From assembly GCA_005656395.1 (NCBI GenBank), contig SRSI01000009.1, forward strand, positions 806,001-870,000: a stretch of DNA of 64,000 nucleotides, read 5' to 3'. Source of the stretch: Strongyloides papillosus (lineage: Eukaryota; Nematoda; Chromadorea; Rhabditida; Strongyloididae). Made by a program: the position numbers and the translations under genes. Under the pieces are notes generated by a model, which saw only the letters and a list, made by a program, of their open reading frames with translations, was not told the origin of the DNA and did not search any database. Below, in pieces: positions 33,168 through 44,543 of the stretch (the first letter of the stretch is position 1; each line of letters begins with the position of its first letter).

Positions 33168-36100
33168 TACTTTAGAAGATGATAATAAAAAATTTTTCTA
33201 TTGAATATACCTTTTTTTAATGTATATAAATATATATATATGCACCAAAATATTTTTCAAATGTACAATATGAAGCTAATGTAAAACGTTTTCTATATAT
33301 AGCATTGCTATTAAATGTTTTTTATACAAAATTACTAAGTATCGTGAAAATTTAGAAATTTTCACTTTATCACTTCTTTTAGTAATCTAAAAAGGATAAA
33401 ATATTTATAAATATATTACATATAAAATAATATTATGTTAATTTAAAATATTATAAAAATAAACGTACATAATAATGTATAAGCTATTTTTCCTATTTTA
33501 TAATATTAAAATAATTATTTAGTAGTATGGATGATATTTCTTTGTATTGTAAAATACTGAATTTAGAAATATAATATTATTTACAGTTAGAGATTATATT
33601 CAATATATAAAATTTTTTAATAAATGGTTTCTGACACCTCTTTTTTAAGTTATTTAACAAAATATGATGGAGACTTAAATGATATTGCTTTGTTTTTCTT
33701 GACTACACTAACAACAAAAATTTTCTTTTTTTAATGAAAGAATGTAGTAGTAAAATCAAAAAAAAAATGCCACTGCTTGAAAAAAGGTTGATCTGGAATG
33801 TTAATTTGATTAGTGTAAATAAATTTTGTAAAGGAAAATATTAAATATGTGTGAATAAAATAATTAGAATGAAATAGAGAAATAAGTAAGATATACAAAA
33901 TATATTTAAAGGTTGATATCATAAAAATATCATTTAATTTTGATCAAGACACATAACGAGTATAATTAGTAAATCATTTAAATTCTAGTTCATTTCGTGT
34001 ACTTTTAACACATCTATATAACATTAAAATATATTATAACAATGAATAAGGAAAATAAACATATTTGTGGATGAAAGAAGATCAAATAATAACTTTTCTT
34101 TTCTTCCTTTCTCTAATATTTAAAAAGCTTTCACATTATACTTTTATGTAGTTGATATGATAGTAATCTCCCATGGAATTATATGATAAGAACATATGAC
34201 AGCAGGAATAATGATTATATTATATAATAAATATATAAAATATTTTGTCAAAATATATAAATAATAAATATTTGATAGTCTGGTAATAAATAAAACCTTA
34301 AATTGATGAGGAAATATATAAATATATCAACTTTATCAATTAATAATACTTTTAGATAAAATAACAAAACTATATTATGAAAGTGAGTCAAAATAAAAAT
34401 AAAAGAATGCGGTATTGTATATAAAAATCTCCTTTTCCTCAGTCTTGTTTAATAAAATATATACTCTCCAAAGGTACTGTTTAAAATTTTTGCAATACAT
34501 CTAGCAAAAAGTAGATGGACAGGGTAAATAAATTGTAGTTTTCATCTAGTTTAAGATGTTATTATGAGAGTTGAATAGTTTTTAGGAAGGTAAATGGAGA
34601 TTATTAAAGTTGTTTGGAACTAGTTAATGTTTAGGAAGAATATGACAAAAAATATTTTATAATATCTTAAGAATAAGAAATATATTTTCATTCTTTTATT
34701 TTAAAATTTAGATAGTGAAAAAATTTTCAATAGTAAAATAAATGTATCATTTTATGTTATAACGTGGAACAATATAATTCTATTAAATTGATTTTAATTT
34801 TTATATTTTACTTTAACAATAAAAAATAGGAGGATATTTCTTAGTAAATAATTAATTAATAATTTAGTAAAAAATAGTTACTGTAGATACAGAATAATAT
34901 ATAAGTGTAAATGAACTCTTAGAACATTATTTAAATAAAAAATGCCAATATATACTGTCCTTAAAGTGCAATCGTTTCAGTACTCTAATTAATAATATAA
35001 CTAAATATCTCACATCACTACTACTATTGTCGCATTATTATTGTTAATACTAGTTCTATAAATTAAATACTAAGATCCAAAAGATATTGATTGTTATTGA
35101 ATGTATATGCCTCTATGAGTGATATCAAAATAATTCGCATGATTATTACACATACAGATAGTTTTAAACTTTTCCATCATATCTTAAACCTGTTAAATAA
35201 TAAAGGGATATACATATATAATTTTTTTTATTATATAAATTTTAAAATATAATGTATTTTAATAGTAGTAAAGATTTATAAAGGAAATTTTATATCAATA
35301 ATATATTCATGATTAGATGACATTGTACCTAAATATTTTTTGATAATAATATATCAATAATAATATAAGAATATTTTATCTATAGATTTAATTAAATAAA
35401 AAACTTATTTAGTTAAAAAAACTTTTAATAAGTTTTAAATATCTCCTACAAAAAGGGTTATTTAACTGATCAAAAATAATGAAATCAGGTATTCAGCAAA
35501 AATTGTATATATTTTAAGATGTTAACATAAAATAAATTTATCAAAATGGCAAGCTTTCAATAAAATAGTTTAAAAACGCCTTACATCCAAATGCAGTAGA
35601 AATACCTTTTGTAATATTACATTATTCATACATAAATGTAATATTGAAAAATAGTACAAAATGTTATAAGAAGGTCATGAAAAAAAGGATTATTTCATTG
35701 AAAATTTATATGTTGTTAAATATATAATAAATATTATTTCAAAAAAAATAATTATTATACAAAAGTTTTCTAAAAATCATTCTAGTAGAATGAATTTATA
35801 AAGAATAATTATATAATTAGCCATCATTTGAATTATAGTTACAAAAGAAAATTATATACATTTGTAAATAAGTGTAGTTTTTGTAATAACATTTTCAATT
35901 AAAGTGTCTTCTAAATAATTTTATAATCATTAGAAGATTTGATAATAAAATTAATTAAAAGAAATAGACAAAAAAGTTAATGATTATATGTAAATATTGT
36001 ACAAATAATCGTGACTTATATAATAATAATTTCAATTTACATTATGTAAACGTAAGGTAATTAAAACTTCCAATGAGTACGTGGTTATAGTTGTTATATG

Positions 36101-36712
36101 AGTAAGAATTGGTTTATAGTTATTATTAATGTTTATAAGAGTTCCAATTTAACCTGATGAGTTGGTATGTTTAGAATTTAATACAGTAAATATATCTCAT
36201 AATTGGAAACGAGGTTATTAAATAAATATATATCACATTTAACAATAATCGTGGCTATTGTCAAATAATAATTTAAAGTTTTATGAATCTTCTTGAAATT
36301 ATGATAATAAAGAAAATTAATTTAATAATAAAAATTATCTTTTTTTTTATAAAATAATAAAATGTGTTGTTATTGTGATGTTAAACAAAAATATTATGTC
36401 ACAGTAATTTTATTCTTTGGAATTTTCACATATACATAATCATGAATATAATTTGTAAAGGATACCCTTAAGCAATATAATAGTTTGAGTTGAAGCGTTA
36501 TATAAATTAAAAAAAATCTACCAAATTTCATGGGGAAAATAATGTTTTGTCGATAGATAAATGTGTATAGATGTTATTAGTCAAATTAATATTGCCATAA
36601 AATGAACATGAATTTTTTTTAATTGAAGCTCATAACATTATATGGAATTAGTTGGTAAAATGTTCTAAAGTCTAATAAATTTTATCTAACAATTTATTTT
36701 TTCACATTAAAT
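33168..36712. other. AT-rich intergenic region
   Basis: A 3.5-kb spacer between the divergent rgl-1 and IMPACT genes, with long A/T runs and TA-rich stretches and no ATG frame of convincing composition. The 63-codon minus frame near 33731-33922 is hydrophobic and low complexity. I see no RNA gene or transposon. Confidence 0.6.
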
Positions 36713-37598
36713 ATGGATGAGGATAAAGAATTACGGCAGATGGAGATAGAAAGTATTGGAGCAATATATTCGGATATTGTAACATGTGAAAATGACAATC
36801 GTGTTATTTTAAATCTGCTAGATATATGTACAATACAATTTGATCTACCAGAAGGTTATCCATCAAAGTAATTTTCTTCTCATTTTTAATATACTTTTTA
36901 TATTATTTTACAGATGTATTCCTAATATAACAATTTCTGGTCCTTCTCTATCACGAGATATTAAGGATCATTTTAATCAAAAATTGCTTTTTATATGTGA
37001 GAGTAATAAAGGAAATCCTGTAATTTATGAATGTATAGAAGGTATAAAAGATGATATATCAATGATAGAAAACACTAAAATGATGTTGGAAGTTAGTGAT
37101 CAAGATGTAAAAGAACAAAAAAAGCAAAAAATTGATTTTTATACTGATATACCAGATATAATATCTGGAAACATATTAACAGATAGAAAAAGCATTTTTC
37201 AAGGGCATATTGCAAAAGTTAACGATATGAACGATGTATGTTTTTCGTAAATATATGTCTTTAAAAACTAATTTACTAAAACAACTATTTAGATAAACAA
37301 AGTATTATGGCAGCTAAAACAGAATAAAAAAATAGAGCAAGCTACTCATAATATGTATGCATATCGATATAATTTTACTAAAAATGGAAAAGTTTACGTT
37401 GCACATGATTGCGATGATGACGGTGAAACTGGAGCGGGTGCTAAAATGGCACAAGTATTAGCGTTAATGAACTGTGAAAATATTTTAGTTGTAGTTTCAA
37501 GATGGTATGGTGGAATAAAACTAGGTCCAGATAGGTTTAGACATATTTGTAATGTTACGAGGGATATAGTTAATGAGTATCTAAGTAACAACAAATAA
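36713..37598 (+). CDS. impt-1: IMPACT homologue (RWD + UPF0029 domains)
   Basis: Three exons (36713-36867, 36914-37235, 37293-37598) join in phase to 260 residues, close to C. elegans IMPT-1. An N-terminal RWD domain (about 1-100) starts MDEDKELRQMEIESIGAIYSD and has the EGYPSK motif; the C-terminal UPF0029/YigZ-like domain contains HDCDDDGETGAGAKM and VVVSRWYGGIKLGPDRF, both hallmarks. IMPACT binds GCN1 through its RWD domain and blocks activation of the eIF2-alpha kinase GCN2, preserving translation under amino-acid stress. The ATG at 36713 was chosen because it opens the RWD domain. The gene is convergent with the helicase gene, with only 60 bp between stop codons. Confidence 0.93.
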
Positions 37599-37658
37599 AT
37601 TTGTTTATTAATCTTTAAAATATTTAACAATTGACAATATAAACAACAAAAAAAAAAT

Positions 37659-39691
37659 TTAACATCTTATCCATTCTGGATCTATTAATGAAACATCTTT
37701 TGCAAATATATCTGATGTTTTACACAATTCACTAAAAACTATTGCATCCGGTTTTTGACGATGAAGACACGAAGATGGGTGTATCTTAAGTTGGACAGAT
37801 TTGTTGGATACTAATACAAATTTGTCAATAGACCTATTAAATATTGCAGTATGTAAAGCTAATCCTCGGGCTAATGCCTGTCGTACATAGGAAAAACTTG
37901 TGCCACATGACTGTTTTTTTAATTTCAATGATAAACAAATATCACTGAGTTGTCTTCTGATATTGGCAGCTGCTTCGATATTTCGTTTATCAAAATAATG
38001 TTTTTTTGTCCACTCTTTAAAATCACCTATTGGCATAGATCTTTTTCCTTGTGCATAGGCACGATAAACACGTAACATCATTATATGATCTCCTTCATTG
38101 GTCTCGAAAATTCTTCGATAATTTTCCACTTGTTCTCTTAAATTTTCTGGTGGTGTAAGAAATAATTTTTCAACAGACATGCATGCAACAATCGTAAGAC
38201 ACTCTTCTAAACAACCTAGAATAGCTGATTGTAATAAAATTGCAGCATACTTAGGGTCAACAGGAAATTTAACAAGACTATCACCAATTTTAGTAATTTT
38301 ATAATTTCCTTCATCACTCTCCTCAATTGCATCTAGAGAAAGTAACTCCTCTAGTGCTGAATTAATTTTATCTTCACTAGGCATTTCAATTAACTTCAAT
38401 TTATGAGGTGCTGTCATTCCCATTTTAAACATTTCCAGAAATACTCCTGATAGATTAATCCGTAGTATTTCTGCCTCTGTAGCTGTGGGCTTTTCATGGA
38501 AAACTTTTTCCGTAAACATCATATAAACTTTACCTTGAGCCATTCTACCGGCTCTTCCTGCACGTTGAAAACTTTGTGCTTGTGATGTATTAATAACTTT
38601 TAATATATCTGTTTTTGTAAATGGATTAAAGTTTTTTTGTTTTACTTTCCCTGATTCAATTACAATTTTTATATCAGGTATAGTAATTGATGTTTCTGCA
38701 ATATTTGTAGCAAAAATCACTTTCCTTTTATTACTACCATATTTTTGGAAAGCTTTAAATTGCTCATTACTTGACAATGAAGCATAAAGTGGAATAGGAA
38801 CAATTGGAAATTCAAACTTTTTATTTTCTTCATTACACAATCTACAAGCAGCCTCAATTTCATCTTGACCAGTTAAAAACACTAAAAACGATTCATCTAA
38901 TGGTTCTTTTCTGTGGAGTTTATATACAGTTGAAAGAGAGTTATAAAAGTAATCTTCTTTAAATTTACATTTATCAATGAAAAAACATTCAATAGGAAAT
39001 GTTCTACCGGGAACATGGTAAGTTGGAGCATCATTAAAGTATTTAGAAAATAATCCTGCTTGTAAAGTGGCACTCATAATTATTATTGTTAGTGGAGTTT
39101 CTCTTCGACGAAGACAACATTTCAACATATACAATAGCATATCAGTATGTACAGCACGTTCATGTACTTCATCAATAATGATACACGAAAATTTACTAAA
39201 AATTCCATCATATATACCTTCTCTCATTAAAATACCGTCTGTTAAATAGACAATTTTTGTTTTATCTGAAGTACAATTTTCAAAACGAACTCTATATCCA
39301 ACGACATCACCACATGATGTATTCATTTCATCAGACACACGCTGTGCCAAAGATATCGCAGCAACTCGACGTGGTTGAGTAATAGCGATTAAGCCTTTCT
39401 CACCAAGGCCTGCTTCATAACAAAACTATAAGAAAAAAAATACATAAATCAATATAAATAAAAAATTGAACGTACTTGTGGAATTTGTGTACTTTTACCA
39501 CATCCAGTTTCTCCTAATAATATAGTTACTTGTTTATTAACTAACCATTGCATTATTTTTACTTTTTCTTTATGAATAGGTAGAAGTGTTTTTCTTTCGA
39601 ATCTCCCTTTCTTTGCCTCAACACCATATTTAACCTCATCCGATTCATCAAAGAAATCAACTCTCTTTCTGACGGAAGATTGAAAATTCAT
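37659..39691 (-). CDS. DEAH-family RNA helicase, DHX33-like
   Basis: Two exons (39691-39476 and 39425-37659) give 660 residues, near human DHX33 (707). The motifs are in order: Walker A GETGCGKST (60-68), TQPRRVAA, DEVH at 157-160 (Val instead of the usual Ala), SAT (190-192), TNIAETSITI and QRAGRAGR (about 360). Then follow the helicase-associated and OB-fold regions, with RQLSDICL, IHPSSCLHRQKPDAIVFSEL and a final DPEWIRC that align best with DHX33 rather than with spliceosomal DEAH proteins. DHX33 acts in nucleolar rDNA transcription/ribosome biogenesis and in RNA sensing in mammals; the nematode role is inferred. The start is the ATG at 39691, which puts only 40 residues before the helicase core. 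Confidence 0.88.
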
Positions 39692-40017
39692 ACTAGTAAA
39701 CAATGTAAATATAAAAAAAATAAGTTTAAATTAGGGAAGTTTGGTGAAGCGCATCTGTAATAGACTTTTTTTTCTTTGTAAGAGTTTAAAGTTATTCTAA
39801 AAAAATTCTTAATATATCATTTTTATGGATTTTCGTTCTTACAAACGATATAATAGTGTAAGGGAATTTTTTTTTCTTTTTTTGAAAGATGAATATTAAA
39901 TAAAATTTGCCTGACAGCAATTATTTTTAAATGGCATTTAATGTGCAAATTTTAAAATAGAAACATATTGTATAAATGATTTTTTTAATGCAATTTTTTT
40001 TATCTTTTATCAATTGA
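39692..40017. other. divergent promoter region, helicase and isomerase genes
   Basis: A 326-bp shared upstream region rich in poly-T runs, with no coding frame or recognisable motif beyond a likely shared promoter. Confidence 0.45.
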
Positions 40018-40890
40018 ATGAAGAAAATGTTATCTATTATTTTTTCCAATTTATCATTAAAAAGAGTTTTATTGAATAATCAACTACATTTTATGTCAAC
40101 ATCGATGTATCCACAATTTGAAACAATAATAATGTCAAAAGATAAAAATGTTACTAAAATAACTTTTAACCAGGCTGATAAATTGAATGTTATGAATAAA
40201 CAATTTTTTGATGATTATAGTGAAGCTTTACGTATAGCAAATGTGGACAAAGATACAACAATAACACTAATATCTCATAACGGGAAATATTTTTCATCCG
40301 GCATAGACTTTGAAATGTTTAAAGGCTTAACAAAAGAAAAAGTTAATGAATCTTCTTTGGCATTAACAACAAGTATATATAATGTTTTAGAGGAATATGT
40401 TTATCATAAAAAACCTATAGTTTGTGTTGTAAAGGGTCCAGGAATAGATTGTGGATTAACATTCCTAGGTATCCATGATTACACAATCTGTAGTGATAAT
40501 GTTTATTTCTATACACCACTCATTAGATATGGCCTTCCACCAATATGTTTTACTTCTTACATCTTTCCTCAACTTATGGGTTCAGTTAAAGCTAAAGAAT
40601 TATTATTATTTGGAAAAAAAATTACAGCTTATGAAGCAAAAAACTATAATATAGTAAATGAAGTTGTAAATAATAAAGAAATAGAAAGAGTAGCTGAAGA
40701 GAAAATAAAGGAACTTTCGTCTTTAGATAAGAAAGCTTTAGCGAGTATTAGAAATTTTGTTAGCATATATGATAAAGAAAAGCTTCTTTGTGTTGGTAAA
40801 AAAGAAATGGATATTTTTAGAAATCGGTTATGTTCTGATTTTTTTTACAATAAATTGGAGGAAGTTATTAAAAAATTAGAAAAAAAATAA
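40018..40890 (+). CDS. enoyl-CoA hydratase/isomerase family protein (ECI2-like) with substituted catalytic Glu
   Basis: A single-exon frame of 290 residues. The N-terminal 30 residues are basic and hydrophobic (MKKMLSIIFSNLSLKRVLL), consistent with a mitochondrial presequence; the C-terminus (KLEKK) is not a peroxisomal PTS1. The crotonase fold is clear: NGKYFSSGIDFEMF and VKGPGIDCGLTFLGIHDYTICSD form the two oxyanion-hole regions, and FGKKITAYEAKNYNIVNEVV is the typical helix region. It best resembles delta3,delta2-enoyl-CoA isomerases (ECI2) without the acyl-CoA-binding domain, which shift double bonds during oxidation of unsaturated fatty acids. In ECI enzymes the catalytic Glu sits in a PEG motif; here that stretch reads GLPPICFTSY, with Ile176 in its place. 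The protein may therefore be inactive or do something else. Confidence 0.85.
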   Translation: MKKMLSIIFSNLSLKRVLLNNQLHFMSTSMYPQFETIIMSKDKNVTKITFNQADKLNVMNKQFFDDYSEALRIANVDKDTTITLISHNGKYFSSGIDFEMFKGLTKEKVNESSLALTTSIYNVLEEYVYHKKPIVCVVKGPGIDCGLTFLGIHDYTICSDNVYFYTPLIRYGLPPICFTSYIFPQLMGSVKAKELLLFGKKITAYEAKNYNIVNEVVNNKEIERVAEEKIKELSSLDKKALASIRNFVSIYDKEKLLCVGKKEMDIFRNRLCSDFFYNKLEEVIKKLEKK

Positions 40891-41272
40891 ATATACACTT
40901 TATAAATGTAACATTATAAAACCATGTATTTTGTAAATAAATTTCTATTTTTCCAGGCACAAATAAGATTAAATTTCCATTATTTACCTTAAAAATTATA
41001 CAAGATTTTAGTTTATTAAATTTTAATGTTGTTTAATAAACTCTTAAAGAGGTCTGTTCACATACTTGTGTTGTATTATAGTTGATTGGCACTATTATAA
41101 ACAATTACTGGAATAACTATTTATAAAAAAGTATTGTATTTCTGTACAAAACACGTACCATCTGGTAATGTTAACATATCTGAAGTGTTCTTGTATTACT
41201 CATCTGCTCAATACCTGGATTATAAAAGCCTTACATGTTTGAATATTTTGTCATTTGTTATATTTTCAAAGA
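40891..41272. other. short intergenic spacer
   Basis: These 382 bp hold the isomerase 3' UTR and the upstream region of the small secreted protein. A 60-codon frame at 41134-41316 begins with TTG and overlaps the next gene in another frame; it is not considered real. Confidence 0.45.
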
Positions 41273-41839
41273 ATGTTGTTTCATATTTTTTTATTATACA
41301 TTATTTCTACATATAATGTAGTAGAAAGTGAATTAGAATGTAAATCAAAATTTGAGCTTTATGTTAGTTCATTATTGTATTCATCAGTTTATGAGCAAGT
41401 AACATTATGTGATAGATGTGCCACTTTTGAAGGATATATTAAAGGTATAGAAGAATTAAAAGGAAATTATTCTGGATGCCTTGATCAATTAGAATGGGTA
41501 TTAGGAAAATTTATGGAAAAAGAACCTTTTAAAACTTATGGAATTTGTGGAGTATGTTTAGATATAATAATTTTAATAAAAAAATTCTTTTAGCTTTCTG
41601 GAAAGGGGTATTCATTAGTAAATGAGGAATATCAATTTGATGAATATAATGTTACAACAACGTGTACTCCTGAAGAAATAAGCGAGGAGAATACTACTGA
41701 AACAAGCAACCGAGAATCAGGCCCTATTCATGCAGCAATGACATCAAATAACATAGGAAGAGAAATACAAATAACAATATATATGGTACTCTCGTCAATT
41801 TTTCTAATAATAACCTCTCTCTATTTTACCACTTCTTAA
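41273..41839 (+). CDS. small secreted or GPI-anchored cysteine-containing protein
   Basis: Two exons (41273-41551 and 41594-41839; 42-nt intron) encode 174 residues. The start ATG at 41273 opens a signal peptide (MLFHIFLLYIISTYNVVES). The mature part has cysteines in ELECKSKF, TLCDRCATF, YSGCLDQ, YGICG and TTTCTPEE, with N-glycosylation sequons, an acidic Thr/Glu-rich stretch, and ends in a hydrophobic segment (about 153-170, IQITIYMVLSSIFLIITSLYF) followed by only three residues. That pattern fits a GPI-attachment signal or a tail without cytoplasmic domain. No family was recognised; it is probably nematode-restricted. It sits between a metabolic gene and a potassium channel gene on the same strand. 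Confidence 0.7.
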
Positions 41840-42066
41840 TCAACTAAGAAATAATAATAATTTTAATATGTATTTATTATGTTATAATTGAATTACTTTT
41901 TCCGCCAGATTTGGCCTTCATTGGATGCATCTTTTTCCATAATCATCATTAAACCTCATAATATTACATATATATTTTTGTCTAAACAAAAATATTAATA
42001 AAAATAAATTTTTTAACTTTCATTCTATTTTCTGTTCTTTTTTGATTTAATTTAAAAAAAAGAGAA

Positions 42067-44441
42067 ATGAAGAAAAGAAGGCATTCTAATGTGGATAGAC
42101 TTCGTTTACATAAAAAGAATCATTTTTCACTAGCTGAAAAAAGGCGACGTTCCTCTAGCTTTGCATCTCCATTTGATGCTTTCTCATCTATCAATACTTT
42201 AAAATGTGTGTCAGAACATTTATTTATTAATTGTGTACTTAAAATTAATCAAGAAAATAGTGAAAATATAATTATGGATGAAAGTGGTAAATTAAAAGAA
42301 CCACCTGCTCTTTCAGCATCTAGATTATTGGTACCTTCTAATATTATGGATAACTGGAATCAACATAAAACTTTATTTGGGGATAAAATTAAAATATTAG
42401 GAAACAATTTTGATAATAGACAAGGATTTTTAAAAAAATTTTCTCTTTATTTACAAGTATTTTATGAAAGATCAAGATTACGTTACTTTATTCCTATAAT
42501 TATACTATTAGCTTATTCATTCTTGGGAGGTATTATTTTTTATACAATAGAATCACCAGCAGAACGTGTAGCATTACTAGAGAAAGAAGAATATATGAAT
42601 AAAGAGGAAAATAAAGTTTTAGATGTTATAATGGAAATAGAAGATGAATTAAAATATTTTTTTATAAAAGCAAAAAATATAACTGTGTATTACTATTATT
42701 TACACGAGTATAGAAAATTTGCTATGAATAAATTAAATCAGCGTATATATTGGTATGCATTAGAAAGTTATTATTTATCAGATCAGGAGGCATTTAAATC
42801 ATCACTTCTCCATCCAACAAAGCCTGAACCACATTGGTCGGGTTATTTCAAAAAACCATATGGACAAATATATGCATTAAAAAATTATACTGAACAATTA
42901 TCATTAAGATGTTGGGAGATTTGTGCAGAGTTAACTGGGAAAGAAAAAGCAAAAATTAAGCTAAAAGAAGCATTAAAATTATTTCATCAATGGACTGGCC
43001 TTGAACATATTTTATCACCAACTTTTACTTTTAGAAATTCAATGTTTTTAGCGGTCACAACATACACAACAATTGGTTATGGAAATATTACACCAAAAAC
43101 TAATAAAGGAAGATTTGCTGTTATGATTTATGCAATTGTTGGTATTCCATTAGTATTAATGATTCTTCATAAATTAGGTAGATATATTTTATTAGCATTA
43201 GAATATACATGGGATATGACAATTTATGCTATGGAAGCTGTTGGTGGTTTAAAAAATGGTGAAAAATATAAAAGTAAAATTTTGGATGAGGAAAGAGATT
43301 CTGGAATTCCAGTATTAGTAGCAATGTTTGTGGCATTTGGTTGGATGTTTATGTGTGCGGCAGCATTTTTATTTTTTGAAAAAGATTGGGATTATTTTAA
43401 ATCATTTTATTTCTTCTTTTGTTCGTTAACAACGATTGGTTACGGTGATGTTGTTCCGACATCCTCTGATGATATGTTTATTATTTTCTTTTTTATCATT
43501 ATTGGACTTTCACTTGTATCAATGTGTATTAATGTTGTTCAATTAAAATTAGAGCAACTTGTAGAAGAAATTTTATTAGCAATGATGGAAGAGTATACAG
43601 GAGACTTAGAATTTGGATTTTCAGGGGCTAACCTTAAAGCTAGATTAGGTGTTGTAGATATGTGGAAAATTTGGAAAAGGCGTAGAAGTAGAAAAAAGAA
43701 AGAAAAAGTTGCTAAAGCTAAAGATATTGTTGTTGAAGATGTTAAACACGGAATAGAAAAGAAAACTAGTTTTGTAAATAAGAATTTTAGAGAAATGATG
43801 CCTTTTGGAAAAAGAAGAAGAGTTGATGAAATAATGCAAGAAATTCAAAAAAGATTAGTTCAAAAAAATAAGGCTGTTCAAACAGATCCAGTAATTATTT
43901 ATAGAATAGATGAAAAGCCATTTGAAAATAAAGTTTGCTTTGCAAATAAATCTGTAGGATCTTCATCATTATCATTAAATAAAAAGCCTGAATTAGGATC
44001 AATCGGTGAAAATTTAGATGAATTACCAATAAAATATAAAAGGGATATTACATATCGTCATAATCAAACAGAACATGAAATAAGACGACGACCTGTACTA
44101 CCACCATCTTATGGAATTCAATATCCAATAAATGAAGAGGGATATCAGTATAATCCAACACGACGTTGGACATTTGTTGAAACGGGAAAAGCGCCAAAAG
44201 GTGCACCAAGAGGACTTGCAGCACATTACATGTATAGAGATCAACAATATGTAAGTTTTATTTAATTCTACTTTATAACTAATTGATGATGTATTTATAG
44301 CCGCATTCTGATGAGTTAGAATATTTAGTCCAAGAGATTGATACACGTTTAAAAGAGTGCCGAAAAAAATTATTAGAGAAACAAAAGGCAGACGCACTTA
44401 AAAACCGAAGAAACACACAAACATCCGAAACAGATGAATAA
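42067..44441 (+). CDS. two-pore-domain potassium channel (TWK family)
   Basis: Two exons (42067-44250 and 44301-44441) give 774 residues. A 140-residue cytoplasmic N-terminus with basic patches is followed by M1 (about 142-164, FIPIIILLAYSFLGGIIFY), an unusually long extracellular loop, pore 1 with the selectivity filter TIGYGN (about 334), M2, M3 near 415-440, pore 2 TIGYGD (about 455) and M4, then a long Lys/Arg-rich C-terminal tail. Two pore loops and four membrane segments define K2P background K+ channels that set resting potential in nerve and muscle; nematodes have dozens of TWK genes and I cannot tell which this is. The last exon adds 47 charged residues. The gene is convergent with the IL-17-receptor-like gene, 102 bp apart. 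Confidence 0.93.
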
Positions 44442-44543
44442 AATATTTATTTTTATTTATAAATGCACATTTGTCTTTCAAAAGCCTCAATCTAATTACT
44501 TCTTAAAATTAATAATAAAATTTAAAAGATATATTCTTTAATA

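Noticed and set aside
33225..33245. Short TA-dinucleotide run
   Set aside because: Too short and imperfect to be a meaningful microsatellite in such AT-rich DNA.
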